Of a DNA stretch of 18,059 bases, positions 8,100 through 16,020 are shown piece by piece. Numbering within the stretch: position 1 is the first letter of the stretch; each line of letters begins with the position of its first letter. The DNA comes from CAZWUW01 sp964636895. GTDB lineage: Bacteria; Bacillota; Thermincolia; Thermincolales; CAZWUW01. Where the stretch lies: NCBI GenBank assembly GCA_964636895.1, contig CAZWUW010000061.1, forward strand, positions 1 through 18,059, written 5' to 3'. The notes beneath the pieces are model-generated. The model ran no database searches and had not been told where the DNA came from. It was given only the letters and a program-made list of their open reading frames with translations. The position numbers and the translations under genes are program-made.

Positions 8100-8101
8100 G
8101 C

Positions 8102-8130
8102 TTGACATGAAGGGGTGAAATGAGTAGAAT
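8102..8130 (+). promoter_or_regulatory. Sigma-A promoter of tRNA-Gly
   Basis: A perfect TTGACA (8102-8107), 17-bp spacer, TAGAAT (8125-8130). It begins three bases after the glycosyltransferase stop codon. Confidence 0.85.
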
Positions 8131-8162
8131 ATACTATGTAACTGTTGTATAAGTAGTCTTCT

Positions 8163-8237
8163 GCGGAAGTGGCTCAGTGGTAGAGCATCGCCTTGCCAAG
8201 GCGAGGGTCGCGGGTTCGAATCCCGTCTTCCGCTCCA
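8163..8237 (+). tRNA. tRNA-Gly(GCC)
   Basis: Acceptor GCGGAAG (8163-8169) pairs with CTTCCGC (8227-8233), with discriminator T and an encoded CCA. The anticodon arm TCGCC-TTGCCAA-GGCGA gives anticodon GCC. The T arm is CGGG-TTCGAAT-CCCG. Confidence 0.96.
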
Positions 8238-8286
8238 TTACATATCCGCCGATGTTTCGCTGATTAACCTCGGTAGTGATTAATTT

Positions 8287-8307
8287 CACCCACCGGGGTG
8301 TTGTTTT
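8287..8307 (+). terminator. Probable terminator after tRNA-Gly
   Basis: CACCC (8287-8291), loop ACCG, GGGTG (8296-8300), then TTGTTTT. The stem is short but GC-rich and followed by a T-rich tract. Confidence 0.6.
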
Positions 8308-8358
8308 ATCTGTAAATATTTTGTCCAAACAGCAGGAAACATGTACCAAGTGTAGAAT

Positions 8359-8389
8359 ATGTCAAGTGGGTTTTCGGCAAGACTATAAT
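8359..8389 (+). promoter_or_regulatory. Promoter of tig
   Basis: A perfect TATAAT at 8384-8389. The best -35 is ATGTCA (8359-8364; four of six matches) with a rather long 19-bp spacer. Transcription would start about 55 nt before the trigger factor GTG. No heat-shock operator (CIRCE or CtsR heptads) is visible. Confidence 0.55.
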
Positions 8390-8448
8390 GAACAATTTAA
8401 TTTTGCCGTACATATAAATATCTCAGAGGTGCAAGGAGGAAAGTATAA

Positions 8449-9738
8449 GTGAAGGTAAACCTGGAAAAGATAGAAAAAAATGTTATGGCTCTACAAATCG
8501 AAGTGCCTCAGGAAAAGTTTTCCGATGCTGTGGAAAAGGCTTTTCGCAAATTAGCGCCCAAAGTTAGCATACCAGGGTTTCGTAAAGGTAAAGCACCCCG
8601 CGCCATGGTGGAAAGAAAGCTGGGTAAGGAATATATTTGGGAAGAAGCTATGGATATAGTTGTACCGGATGCATATTTTGCCGCCATCCGGGATAACAAA
8701 ATAGAACCTATTGACCGGCCCCAGATTGAAGTGGTTCAATTGGAAGATAATAAGCCTTTTATTTTTAAAGTTACGGTGCAGGTCAGACCTGAAGTTCAGC
8801 TCAGTCAATACATAGGTTTGGAAGCGGAAAAGCCGGTGGTCGAGATTAGTGACGAGGATGTGGAAAAAGAACTGCAGCGGTTGCAGGAAAGGCATGCGCA
8901 ACTGGTGCCGGTCGAGGATGCGGCGGCGGAACTGCATGATGTTACCGTTATAGATTTTGAAGGCTTTGTTGACGGGGTAGCCTTCCCCGGTGGCAACGGG
9001 ACCGATTACTCCCTTGAACTGGGTTCCGGTTCTTTTATCCCGGGTTTTGAAGAACAATTGACCGGGGTAAAGGTCGGTGAAGAGCGGGAAGTTAAGGTTA
9101 CATTCCCGGAAACTTACCATGCCGCTGAACTGGCCGGTAAAGAGGCTGTTTTCAAAGTAATTGTAAAAGGTATCAAACGTAAAGAACTGGCTGTCCAGGA
9201 TAATGAGTTTGCCAAGGACGTTAGTGAATTCGAAACACTGGAGGAATTAAAAACAGATATTTGGAATAGACTAAAAGAGGAAGCCGGGAAAAGGGCTGAT
9301 CATGCCTTAAAAGATGGTTTGGTAGATAAAGTTGTGGCGGCGAGCGAGGTTGAAATACCTGACACTATGATTGAACAACGCATTGACTCCATGCTGCAAA
9401 ACATGAACCAACGTCTGGGCATGCAGGGTTTATCTATTGAAGAATATCTGAAATATTCAGGCTCCAATGTCGATGAATTGCGCAAGGAGTACCGGGAGCG
9501 GGCTGCCAAAGATGTGAAGGTAGACCTGGTGTTGGATGCTATCGCCAAAGCTGAGACTATTGAGTTAACCGATGCCGACATTGATGCCCGGGTAGAGGAA
9601 ATGGCTGTTCAGTATAAGCAGGAGCCGGCAACTTTGCGGCAATGGATAGAAAACGGCGGCAATCTGGAAGCGATAAAAAAGAGTATTATTATTGATAAAA
9701 CCGTGGATTTTTTGGTGGACAAAGCTAAATTGGCATAA
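8449..9738 (+). CDS. tig: Trigger factor, ribosome-bound chaperone and prolyl isomerase
   Basis: Trigger factor binds near the ribosomal exit tunnel and shields nascent chains. The 429-residue length is normal for the family. The N-terminal ribosome-binding domain contains the signature GFRKGKAP at residues 43-50. An FKBP-like isomerase domain spans about 155-245 (VTVIDFEGFVDG, then FIPGFEEQLTGVKVGEE). The helical C-terminal chaperone arms follow to residue 429. GTG 8449 is chosen because AAGGAGGA (8433-8440) lies eight bases upstream and the N-terminus aligns with known homologues. It is followed by protease genes, as in many Firmicutes, but hairpins and a fresh promoter before clpP suggest largely separate transcription. 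Confidence 0.98.
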   Translation: MKVNLEKIEKNVMALQIEVPQEKFSDAVEKAFRKLAPKVSIPGFRKGKAPRAMVERKLGKEYIWEEAMDIVVPDAYFAAIRDNKIEPIDRPQIEVVQLEDNKPFIFKVTVQVRPEVQLSQYIGLEAEKPVVEISDEDVEKELQRLQERHAQLVPVEDAAAELHDVTVIDFEGFVDGVAFPGGNGTDYSLELGSGSFIPGFEEQLTGVKVGEEREVKVTFPETYHAAELAGKEAVFKVIVKGIKRKELAVQDNEFAKDVSEFETLEELKTDIWNRLKEEAGKRADHALKDGLVDKVVAASEVEIPDTMIEQRIDSMLQNMNQRLGMQGLSIEEYLKYSGSNVDELRKEYRERAAKDVKVDLVLDAIAKAETIELTDADIDARVEEMAVQYKQEPATLRQWIENGGNLEAIKKSIIIDKTVDFLVDKAKLA

Positions 9739-9745
9739 AATAAGG

Positions 9746-9767
9746 CCGCTGGCAATTTTGCCGGCGG
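9746..9767 (+). terminator. Hairpin just after tig
   Basis: CCGCTGGC (9746-9753) pairs with GCCGGCGG (9760-9767) through one G-U pair around loop AATTTT. No proper T-run follows (ACATCTTTCC), so it may stabilise the 3' end rather than terminate on its own. Confidence 0.4.
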
Positions 9768-9790
9768 ACATCTTTCCATCGCAATTGCAG

Positions 9791-9815
9791 GGCGGAATTA
9801 TTTCCCGCCTTGTTT
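9791..9815 (+). terminator. Probable terminator between tig and clpP
   Basis: GGCGG (9791-9795) pairs with CCGCC (9805-9809), with AA/TT pairs extending the stem past a bulged C, followed by TTGTTT. Its 3' tail overlaps the -35 of the clpP promoter. Confidence 0.6.
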
Positions 9816-9841
9816 ACCAATATGAGCTTTGGTAGTATAAT
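9813..9841 (+). promoter_or_regulatory. Promoter of clpP with an inverted repeat in the spacer
   Basis: TTTACC (9813-9818), 17-bp spacer, TATAAT (9836-9841). The inverted repeat TACCAA (9815-9820) / TTGGTA (9829-9834), with an 8-bp gap, spans from the -35 to just before the -10. It could be an operator. No CtsR-type GGTCAAA heptad is present. Confidence 0.6.
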
Positions 9842-9864
9842 ATAAGAAGAGGTGGGAAATAAAC

Positions 9865-10449
9865 ATGCCTTTGGTACCGATGGTTGTTGAACAAACCAAT
9901 CGTGGTGAGCGAGCTTACGACATTTATTCACGGCTTTTGAAAGACCGCATCATTTTTCTGGGTGGTCCTATCGATGACCATGTTGCAAATTTGATTATTG
10001 CCCAGTTTTTGTTCCTGGAAGCTGAAGACCCGGACAAGGATATCCATTTGTATATTAATTCTCCCGGGGGTGTAGTCACTGCCGGGATGGCTATTTATGA
10101 CACCATGCAATACGTGAAGCCGGATGTATCCACAATTTGTCTGGGGCAGGCCGCCAGCATGGGTTCCCTGTTGTTGGCCGCCGGTGCGAAAGGCAAGCGG
10201 TATGCCCTGCCATATGCCCGCATTATGATACATCAACCCTTGGGCGGGGTGCAGGGGCAGGCTACCGATATCGAAATTCATGTCAGGGAAATCTTGCGCA
10301 TGAAGGATTTCCTGAATGAAATCCTGGCCAAACATACCGGTCAGCCTGGGGAAAAGGTCGCCGGCGATGTGGAACGTGATTACTTTATGTCAGCCTTGGA
10401 GGCTAAGGATTACGGTCTTGTTGATGAAGTTTTTACAAACCGGAAGTAA
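9865..10449 (+). CDS. clpP: ATP-dependent Clp protease proteolytic subunit
   Basis: A serine peptidase that forms the double-heptamer chamber served by ClpX and other Clp ATPases. The 194-residue length is typical. The catalytic triad is complete: S98 in GQAASMGS, H123 in MIHQP, and D172 in ERDYFMS. The N-terminus (MPLVPMVVEQT) fits the usual short propeptide and axial loop region, and IYSRLLKDRIIFL (20-32) is the conserved first helix and strand. ATG 9865 follows GAGGTGGG. clpX begins 23 bp after the stop with no terminator between, so the two are probably co-transcribed and made as partners. Confidence 0.98.
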   Translation: MPLVPMVVEQTNRGERAYDIYSRLLKDRIIFLGGPIDDHVANLIIAQFLFLEAEDPDKDIHLYINSPGGVVTAGMAIYDTMQYVKPDVSTICLGQAASMGSLLLAAGAKGKRYALPYARIMIHQPLGGVQGQATDIEIHVREILRMKDFLNEILAKHTGQPGEKVAGDVERDYFMSALEAKDYGLVDEVFTNRK

Positions 10450-10472
10450 AGGAACTTAAGAGGTGAAAGGTC

Positions 10473-11732
10473 ATGTACAAATTCAGTGACGACAAGGGAC
10501 AGCTAAAATGCTCCTTCTGCGGCAAGCTGCAGGATCAGGTCAAAAAGCTGGTTGCCGGTCCCGGTGTATACATTTGCGATGAATGCATTGAACTGTGTAA
10601 TGAGATAATTGAAGAGGAACTCAGTGAAGACTTGGGTATGGAGATGGGCGAACTGCCCAAACCCAGGGAAATCAAAGATATCCTAGACCAGTACGTTATT
10701 GGTCAGGATGTAGCCAAAAAGGCACTGGCGGTAGCGGTTTACAACCACTATAAACGCATTAATCTTGGCAGCAAAATTGATGACGTGGAACTGCAGAAGA
10801 GCAACATTGTCATGCTTGGCCCTACCGGCAGCGGTAAAACACTGCTGGCTCAAACCCTGGCCCGGCTGCTGAATGTGCCTTTTGCTATTGCCGACGCTAC
10901 TTCATTGACTGAAGCCGGTTATGTAGGCGAGGATGTGGAGAACATTCTGCTGAAGCTTATTCAGGCTGCTGATTATGACGTGGAAAAGGCTGAAAAAGGC
11001 ATTGTTTATATTGATGAGATTGATAAAATCGCCCGTAAGTCGGAAAACCCATCCATTACCAGGGATGTTTCCGGCGAGGGTGTGCAGCAGGCCCTGCTGA
11101 AGATTCTGGAAGGTACTGTAGCCAGTGTGCCGCCTCAAGGCGGTCGCAAACACCCGCATCAGGAGTTTATTCAGTTGGATACCACTAACATCCTCTTTAT
11201 CTGCGGGGGTGCTTTTGACGGCATTGACAAGATTATTCAGAACCGGATTGGTAAGAAGACCATGGGTTTTGGTGCCGAAATCAAGACCAAGAAGGAAAAG
11301 AAAACCGGCGAAATCCTGCGCCATATTCTGCCGGAAGACCTTTTGAAGTTTGGCTTGATTCCGGAGTTTGTCGGTCGTCTGCCGATTATCGTAACCTTGG
11401 ATGCGCTGGATGAAAAGGCCTTGGTACAAATTCTTACCGCGCCCAGGAATGCACTGGTAAAACAGTACCAGAAATTCTTTGAACTGGACGGCATCAACTT
11501 GGATTTTTCCGAGGACGCCCTGGCTACCATTGCCAAAGAGGCTATGAAACGGAACACGGGTGCCCGGGGGCTTAGGGCGATCATTGAAGACATTATGCTG
11601 GAAGTAATGTATGACCTGCCTTCCCGGGACGATATTGCCAAGTGCACCATCACTAAGGAAGTGGTACTCAAGAAAGAGCCGCCGATCCTGGTGACGGTGG
11701 ACCGGAAAAAGAAAAAAGAAGAATCTGCATAG
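10473..11732 (+). CDS. clpX: ClpX unfoldase, ATPase subunit of ClpXP
   Basis: A hexameric AAA+ unfoldase that recognises degradation tags and threads proteins into ClpP. Its 419 residues cover the family plan: an N-terminal zinc-binding domain with C13, C16, C35 and C38; Walker A GPTGSGKT (116-123); pore loop GYVG (149-152); Walker B ending in D181/E182; RKH loop (225-227); and sensor 2 GARGLR (363-368). The ClpP-docking loop reads MGF at 264-266, where most homologues have IGF, a mild change. ATG 10473 follows AGAGGTGA. The Lys/Glu-rich tail (RKKKKEESA) is unremarkable. It lies directly downstream of clpP and upstream of lonB. Confidence 0.98.
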   Translation: MYKFSDDKGQLKCSFCGKLQDQVKKLVAGPGVYICDECIELCNEIIEEELSEDLGMEMGELPKPREIKDILDQYVIGQDVAKKALAVAVYNHYKRINLGSKIDDVELQKSNIVMLGPTGSGKTLLAQTLARLLNVPFAIADATSLTEAGYVGEDVENILLKLIQAADYDVEKAEKGIVYIDEIDKIARKSENPSITRDVSGEGVQQALLKILEGTVASVPPQGGRKHPHQEFIQLDTTNILFICGGAFDGIDKIIQNRIGKKTMGFGAEIKTKKEKKTGEILRHILPEDLLKFGLIPEFVGRLPIIVTLDALDEKALVQILTAPRNALVKQYQKFFELDGINLDFSEDALATIAKEAMKRNTGARGLRAIIEDIMLEVMYDLPSRDDIAKCTITKEVVLKKEPPILVTVDRKKKKEESA

Positions 11733-11752
11733 ATATAAAGCTACTGAATTGA

Positions 11753-11779
11753 AGCCATCGTTAAAAAGCGGTGGCTTTT
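11753..11779 (+). terminator. Probable terminator after clpX
   Basis: AGCCATCG (11753-11760) pairs with CGGTGGCT (11769-11776) with one G-U pair, followed by a short TTT tract. The tail is weak, so read-through into lonB is possible. Confidence 0.5.
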
Positions 11780-11787
11780 GTATGCGC

Positions 11788-11817
11788 GGATAAAACCCGT
11801 CCCCTTCGGCAATACTA
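11788..11817 (+). promoter_or_regulatory. lonB: Forespore (sigma-F/sigma-G)-like promoter of lonB
   Basis: GGATA (11788-11792), 15 bp, then GGCAATACTA (11808-11817). Against the Bacillus sigma-F consensus as I recall it (GYWTA-N15-GGNRANANTW), the -10 matches at every defined position and the -35 at four of five. Read as sigma-G, AATACTA lies 18 bp from GGATA and again misses by one base in each half. B. subtilis lonB is known to be forespore-expressed under sigma-F, which supports the reading. Transcription would start about 30 nt before ATG 11856. Confidence 0.5.
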
Positions 11818-11855
11818 TGATTTGTTAATATTAGGGTTTCTAAGGAGGACTCGTA

Positions 11856-13559
11856 ATGGACTTTGTTGGAGGAATCGGGGGCTTTTTGAGTTTTGTGCAG
11901 ATTTTTTTTGCCATTGTCATTGGCCTGTATTTCTGGAATTTACTGCGCGCGCAGCAGGGGAACAAGCAGGCGGTGGAAAAGGAATCCAAAAAGGAAATGG
12001 AAAAGCTGCAGCAGTTAAGGCGAATTTCCCTGACTGAACCCTTGTCGGAAAAAACGCGCCCCAGCAAATTTGAGGAAATAATTGGCCAGGCGGAGGGGCT
12101 TAAAGCTCTACGGGCAGCTTTGTGCGGCCCAAACCCGCAGCATGTGATTATTTACGGGCCACCCGGTGTGGGTAAAACCGCCGCTGCCCGGCTGGTATTG
12201 GAAGAAGCTAAAAGCAACGCTAATTCCCCTTTTGCCAATGAAGCTAAGTTTATAGAAATTGATGGTACAACAGCCCGGTTTGACGAGCGGGGTATCGCCG
12301 ATCCGCTGATTGGCTCGGTGCATGACCCGATTTATCAGGGTGCCGGACCGCTAGGCATGGCCGGCATTCCGCAGCCTAAAGCCGGGGCAGTAACCAAGGC
12401 TCATGGCGGTATGTTGTTTATTGACGAAATTGGTGAACTGCATCCGGTGCAGATGAATAAACTCTTAAAGGTACTGGAAGATCGCAAGGTGTTTTTGGAA
12501 AGTGCATACTATAGTTCAGAAGATAATAATGTGCCGGTACATATTCATGATATTTTTCAACACGGCCTGCCGGCTGATTTCCGTATGGTCGGGGCTACGA
12601 CCAGAATGGCCAATGATATTCCACCGGCCATCCGTTCCCGCTGTCTGGAGGTGTTTTTCCGGGCTTTGCTGCCCCACGAAATTTCCGTGATTGCAGAAAA
12701 TGCCGCCCGGAAAATTGAATTTCCCATGTTGGATGGTGCAGTGCAGGTTATTAAAAAATATGCTACCAATGGCCGGGAAGCGGTGAACATTGTGCAGATT
12801 GCCGCCGGTATCGCTTTAACTGACAATAGGAAGAGTATCAGTGTAGCTGATGTGGAATGGGTTGTAAACAGCGGCCAGTATTCGCCGCGCATAGAGAAAA
12901 AGGTGCCGGCGCAGCCTCAGGTAGGGGTGGTTAACGGTTTGGCTGTTTATGGTCCGATGATGGGTACCATTGTAGAACTAGAAGTTGGTGTGATTCCAGC
13001 GCCCAAGGGTAAAGGCCAGATTATTGTAACCGGTGTGGTAGAGGAAGAAGAAATCGGCGGGGGCAGCGGTAAAGTGATGAAACGTAAGAGCATGGCCCGA
13101 GGTTCGGTGGAGAATGTATTAACAGTACTCAGGCATAACTTTCATGTGGAGCCGCGCAACCATGACATACATGTAAATTTTCCGGGCGGTGTGCCTATTG
13201 ACGGGCCTTCAGCCGGGGTGACCATTGCCACGGCAATATATTCAGCCATAAAAAAGGTACCGGTAGACAATAAAGTAGCAATGACCGGTGAAGTATCTAT
13301 TCGCGGCATGGTTAAAGCAATCGGCGGTGTAGTGGCTAAGGTGGAGGCTGCCCGGCAGGCCGGGGCCGGTAAAGTGCTGGTACCCAGAGAAAATTATCAG
13401 GCTATTTTTAAGGATCTGGTCGGTGTGGAAGTTATTCCCGTGGACCGGTTAGAGGATGTGTTTAAACACGCCCTGCAGCCGGTGGAAGGCAGTCCGGCGA
13501 CATATCCGGCTGTAGATGTGCTAAGTGCTTCAACAATTTCAGCTGCAACGGGTTCCTGA
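11856..13559 (+). CDS. lonB: LonB-type membrane-anchored ATP-dependent protease
   Basis: A 567-residue Lon-family protease lacking the large Lon N-terminal substrate domain. An N-terminal membrane helix (about residues 10-31) is followed by a charged linker, the AAA+ module with Walker A GPPGVGKT (101-108) and Walker B ending in D190/E191, and a Lon protease domain (about 355-550). The Ser-Lys dyad is S451 in DGPSAG and K494 in GGVVAKVEAA, with the family spacing of 43. The length is close to B. subtilis LonB. ATG 11856 has AAGGAGG seven bases upstream. In Bacillus LonB acts in the forespore; the upstream promoter-like sequence suggests the same here. It lies directly upstream of lonA, as in Bacillus. 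The last 20 or so residues (Ser/Ala/Thr-rich) are poorly conserved in character. Confidence 0.95.
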   Translation: MDFVGGIGGFLSFVQIFFAIVIGLYFWNLLRAQQGNKQAVEKESKKEMEKLQQLRRISLTEPLSEKTRPSKFEEIIGQAEGLKALRAALCGPNPQHVIIYGPPGVGKTAAARLVLEEAKSNANSPFANEAKFIEIDGTTARFDERGIADPLIGSVHDPIYQGAGPLGMAGIPQPKAGAVTKAHGGMLFIDEIGELHPVQMNKLLKVLEDRKVFLESAYYSSEDNNVPVHIHDIFQHGLPADFRMVGATTRMANDIPPAIRSRCLEVFFRALLPHEISVIAENAARKIEFPMLDGAVQVIKKYATNGREAVNIVQIAAGIALTDNRKSISVADVEWVVNSGQYSPRIEKKVPAQPQVGVVNGLAVYGPMMGTIVELEVGVIPAPKGKGQIIVTGVVEEEEIGGGSGKVMKRKSMARGSVENVLTVLRHNFHVEPRNHDIHVNFPGGVPIDGPSAGVTIATAIYSAIKKVPVDNKVAMTGEVSIRGMVKAIGGVVAKVEAARQAGAGKVLVPRENYQAIFKDLVGVEVIPVDRLEDVFKHALQPVEGSPATYPAVDVLSASTISAATGS

Positions 13560-13567
13560 GGGGATAC

Positions 13568-13597
13568 TTGCACGTCTGCAGACGTTGGGTATATAAT
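13568..13597 (+). promoter_or_regulatory. Promoter of lonA carrying a perfect 14-bp palindrome
   Basis: TATAAT at 13592-13597, with TTGCAC (13568-13573) as a weak -35 at 18 bp. ACGTCTGCAGACGT (13572-13585) is a perfect palindrome lying almost wholly in the spacer, so a bound dimer would block RNA polymerase. It has no T-run and is unlikely to be a terminator. ACTTGCAC occurs at 13566-13573 and again at 13620-13627, 54 bp apart. No CIRCE or CtsR operator is present. Confidence 0.55.
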
Positions 13598-13652
13598 AGA
13601 ACTGACCTTTAATTTGGAAACTTGCACCTATATTGCCTGAGGAGGTATTTTT

Positions 13653-16019
13653 ATGGCGGAAGAGATGATAGAAAAAGTCGGAGTAATGCTGACAAAAAGC
13701 ACGGATCAAGATGGGAGCCGCGAACTGCCCTTATTGCCCTTGCGGGGAATTTTGGTGTTCCCCTATATGGTAATCCACCTTGATGTAGGTCGGGACAAAT
13801 CCGTCAAGGCTATAGAAGAAGCTATGATTCAGGATCGGATGATTTTTTTGGCTACGCAGAAAGAGGCGCAGACAGATGAGCCTGGGGAAGAGGATATTTT
13901 CCATATAGGTACTATTGCCGAAGTGAAACAACTGCTGAAATTGCCGGGCGGTACCATCAGGGTGCTGGTGGAAGGTCTGGCCCGGGCCAAAATCCTTGCT
14001 TACACCGGCTGTGACCCATTTTTTAGGGTGGATGTGGAAGAATATCCGGAGTCCGAGGAATTAACGACCGAAGTGGAAGCATTGATGCGCAATCTGGTGC
14101 ATCAGTTTGAGCAGTATGTCAAAATGAGCAAACGAATCCCGCCGGAAACCGTGGTCACTGTAGTTAATCTGGAGGATCCGGGGCGGTTGGGCGATATTGT
14201 GGCAGCTCATTTGGCCCTGAAAATTGAAGATAAACAGCGGGTGCTGGAAGCTGTAGATGTGAAGAACAGGCTGGAGATTCTGGGCGAGATTTTGGCCAAA
14301 GAAATGGAAATCCTGGAACTGGAGCGCAAAATTAATTTGCGGGTGCGCAAGCAGATGGAAAAAACCCAAAAAGAGTATTACCTGCGGGAGCAGATGAAAG
14401 CCATCCAGAAGGAATTGGGCGAAAAAGACGAACGAGTGGCTGAGAGTGAAGAATACCGAGAAAAAATTGCCAAAGCCAAATTTCCTAAGGAAGTTGAAGA
14501 AAAGGCCTTAAAAGAAGTTGAGCGCCTGGAAAAAATGCCTCCGATGGCGGCAGAGTCAGGTGTTATCAGGACTTATATTGATTGGCTGGTGGCTTTACCC
14601 TGGCATAAAGCCACCAAGGATCGGCTGGATATTGATGCTGCCGAAGTAATACTGAATGAAGACCATTATGGTTTAGATAAGCCCAAAGAGAGAATACTGG
14701 AGTATCTGGCTATCCGCAAGCTGGCCAAAAAAATGAAGGGTCCGATTCTTTGCTTTGTGGGACCGCCGGGAGTGGGTAAGACCTCCCTGGCTAAGTCCAT
14801 AGCCCGGGCTTTGGAACGCAAATTTATCCGCATGTCGCTGGGCGGAGTCAGGGATGAGGCGGAAATCAGGGGCCACCGCCGGACATATGTCGGCGCCATG
14901 CCTGGCCGGATTATCCAGGGCATGCGCCAGGCCGGTTCCAAAAACCCTGTTTTTCTACTTGATGAAATTGACAAGATGAGCATGGATTTTCGGGGAGACC
15001 CTTCTGCCGCGTTGCTGGAGGTATTGGACCCCGAGCAGAACAGCACTTTTAGTGACCATTACGTGGAGGCACCTTTTGACCTGTCCAACGTTATGTTTAT
15101 TACCACTGCCAATACCCTGCACCCTATTCCGCGGCCGCTTCTGGATCGCATGGAGGTCATTTATCTTTCCGGTTACACGGAAGAGGAAAAGGTGCAGATT
15201 GCCCAGCGCTATCTGGTACCGAAGCAGGTCAAAGAACACGGTCTGAAAAAAGATCAAATGAATATTTCTGAAAACACAATTCGCAAAACAATCCGGGAAT
15301 ACACCCGGGAAGCCGGTGTGCGTAACCTGGAGCGCCAAATGGCGGCTATCTGCCGGAAGGCCACCCGGGAAATTGTCCAGGGCAAGGTGAAGAAGGCTAA
15401 GGCCAGCATCCAGAACCTGGAGCATTATCTGGGGATTCCCCGTTATCGTTACGGTATGGCCGAGAAAGAGGATGAAGTTGGTATCGCCACTGGCCTGGCC
15501 TGGACGGAGACCGGTGGTGATACGCTGGCGATCGAGGTGGCACTGGTCAAAGGTACCGGCAAGCTTACGCTTACCGGCAAATTGGGTGATGTGATGAAGG
15601 AATCTGCCCAGGCGGCGTTTAGCTACATTCGTTCCCGGGCCGAGCAATTTGGTATTGACCCGGCTTTCAATGAAAAGCATGACATTCATATTCACGTGCC
15701 CGAGGGTGCGATTCCTAAGGATGGTCCGTCAGCCGGTATTACTATGGCTACTGCCTTAATATCGGCTCTGACTAACCGGAAAGCCAGGCGCGAGGTGGCC
15801 ATGACCGGTGAAATAACCTTGCGCGGCCGGGTATTGCCTATTGGCGGAGTTAAGGAAAAGGTTCTGTCTGCCCACCGGGCGGGGATTAAAACAATTATCC
15901 TGCCGATGGAAAACAAAAAAGACTTGGAGGACATACCTCATAAGGTTAAGGGCAAACTGGAATTTGTGTTGGTTGAGCACCTGGATGAGGTTTTGCCCAG
16001 CGCGTTGCGGGAGGTCTAA
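13653..16019 (+). CDS. lon: Lon protease (LonA)
   Basis: A soluble ATP-dependent serine protease that removes misfolded and regulatory proteins. The 788-residue product has the standard order: N-terminal LON substrate domain (about 25-215, beginning LPLLPLRGILVFPYMV), a coiled-coil linker (about 215-300) with YYLREQMKAIQKELGE, AAA+ module with Walker A GPPGVGKT (370-377) and Walker B FLLDEIDK (434-441), and the protease domain with S693 in DGPSAG and K736 in GGVKEKVLSAHRAG, again 43 residues apart. ATG 13653 has GAGGAGGT seven bases upstream. The ysxC ribosome binding site lies inside the last codons of this gene, so the two are co-transcribed. Regulation may involve the palindrome in its promoter. 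Confidence 0.98.
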   Translation: MAEEMIEKVGVMLTKSTDQDGSRELPLLPLRGILVFPYMVIHLDVGRDKSVKAIEEAMIQDRMIFLATQKEAQTDEPGEEDIFHIGTIAEVKQLLKLPGGTIRVLVEGLARAKILAYTGCDPFFRVDVEEYPESEELTTEVEALMRNLVHQFEQYVKMSKRIPPETVVTVVNLEDPGRLGDIVAAHLALKIEDKQRVLEAVDVKNRLEILGEILAKEMEILELERKINLRVRKQMEKTQKEYYLREQMKAIQKELGEKDERVAESEEYREKIAKAKFPKEVEEKALKEVERLEKMPPMAAESGVIRTYIDWLVALPWHKATKDRLDIDAAEVILNEDHYGLDKPKERILEYLAIRKLAKKMKGPILCFVGPPGVGKTSLAKSIARALERKFIRMSLGGVRDEAEIRGHRRTYVGAMPGRIIQGMRQAGSKNPVFLLDEIDKMSMDFRGDPSAALLEVLDPEQNSTFSDHYVEAPFDLSNVMFITTANTLHPIPRPLLDRMEVIYLSGYTEEEKVQIAQRYLVPKQVKEHGLKKDQMNISENTIRKTIREYTREAGVRNLERQMAAICRKATREIVQGKVKKAKASIQNLEHYLGIPRYRYGMAEKEDEVGIATGLAWTETGGDTLAIEVALVKGTGKLTLTGKLGDVMKESAQAAFSYIRSRAEQFGIDPAFNEKHDIHIHVPEGAIPKDGPSAGITMATALISALTNRKARREVAMTGEITLRGRVLPIGGVKEKVLSAHRAGIKTIILPMENKKDLEDIPHKVKGKLEFVLVEHLDEVLPSALREV

Positions 16020-16020
16020 A

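Noticed and set aside
8134..8349. Minus-strand frame across tRNA-Gly containing ERKTGFEPATLALARRCSTTEPLP-like protein
   Set aside because: This is the familiar false protein produced by reading antisense through a tRNA gene; the tRNA fully explains the sequence.
10537..10543. GGTCAAA as a CtsR operator
   Set aside because: It is a single heptad inside clpX coding sequence with no second heptad at the proper spacing.
14955..15695. Long minus-strand open frame of 246 codons inside lon
   Set aside because: It lies wholly opposite a conserved protease and AAA+ coding region, has low-complexity unfamiliar protein, and no ribosome binding site of note. It is a shadow of the GC-biased codons of lon, as are the other antisense frames in clpX, tig and the receptors.
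15841..16020. In-frame extension of ysxC upstream to ATG 15841
   Set aside because: The extension lies inside lon in another frame and gives a basic, non-family peptide. ATG 16021 has the ribosome binding site and the family-length start.
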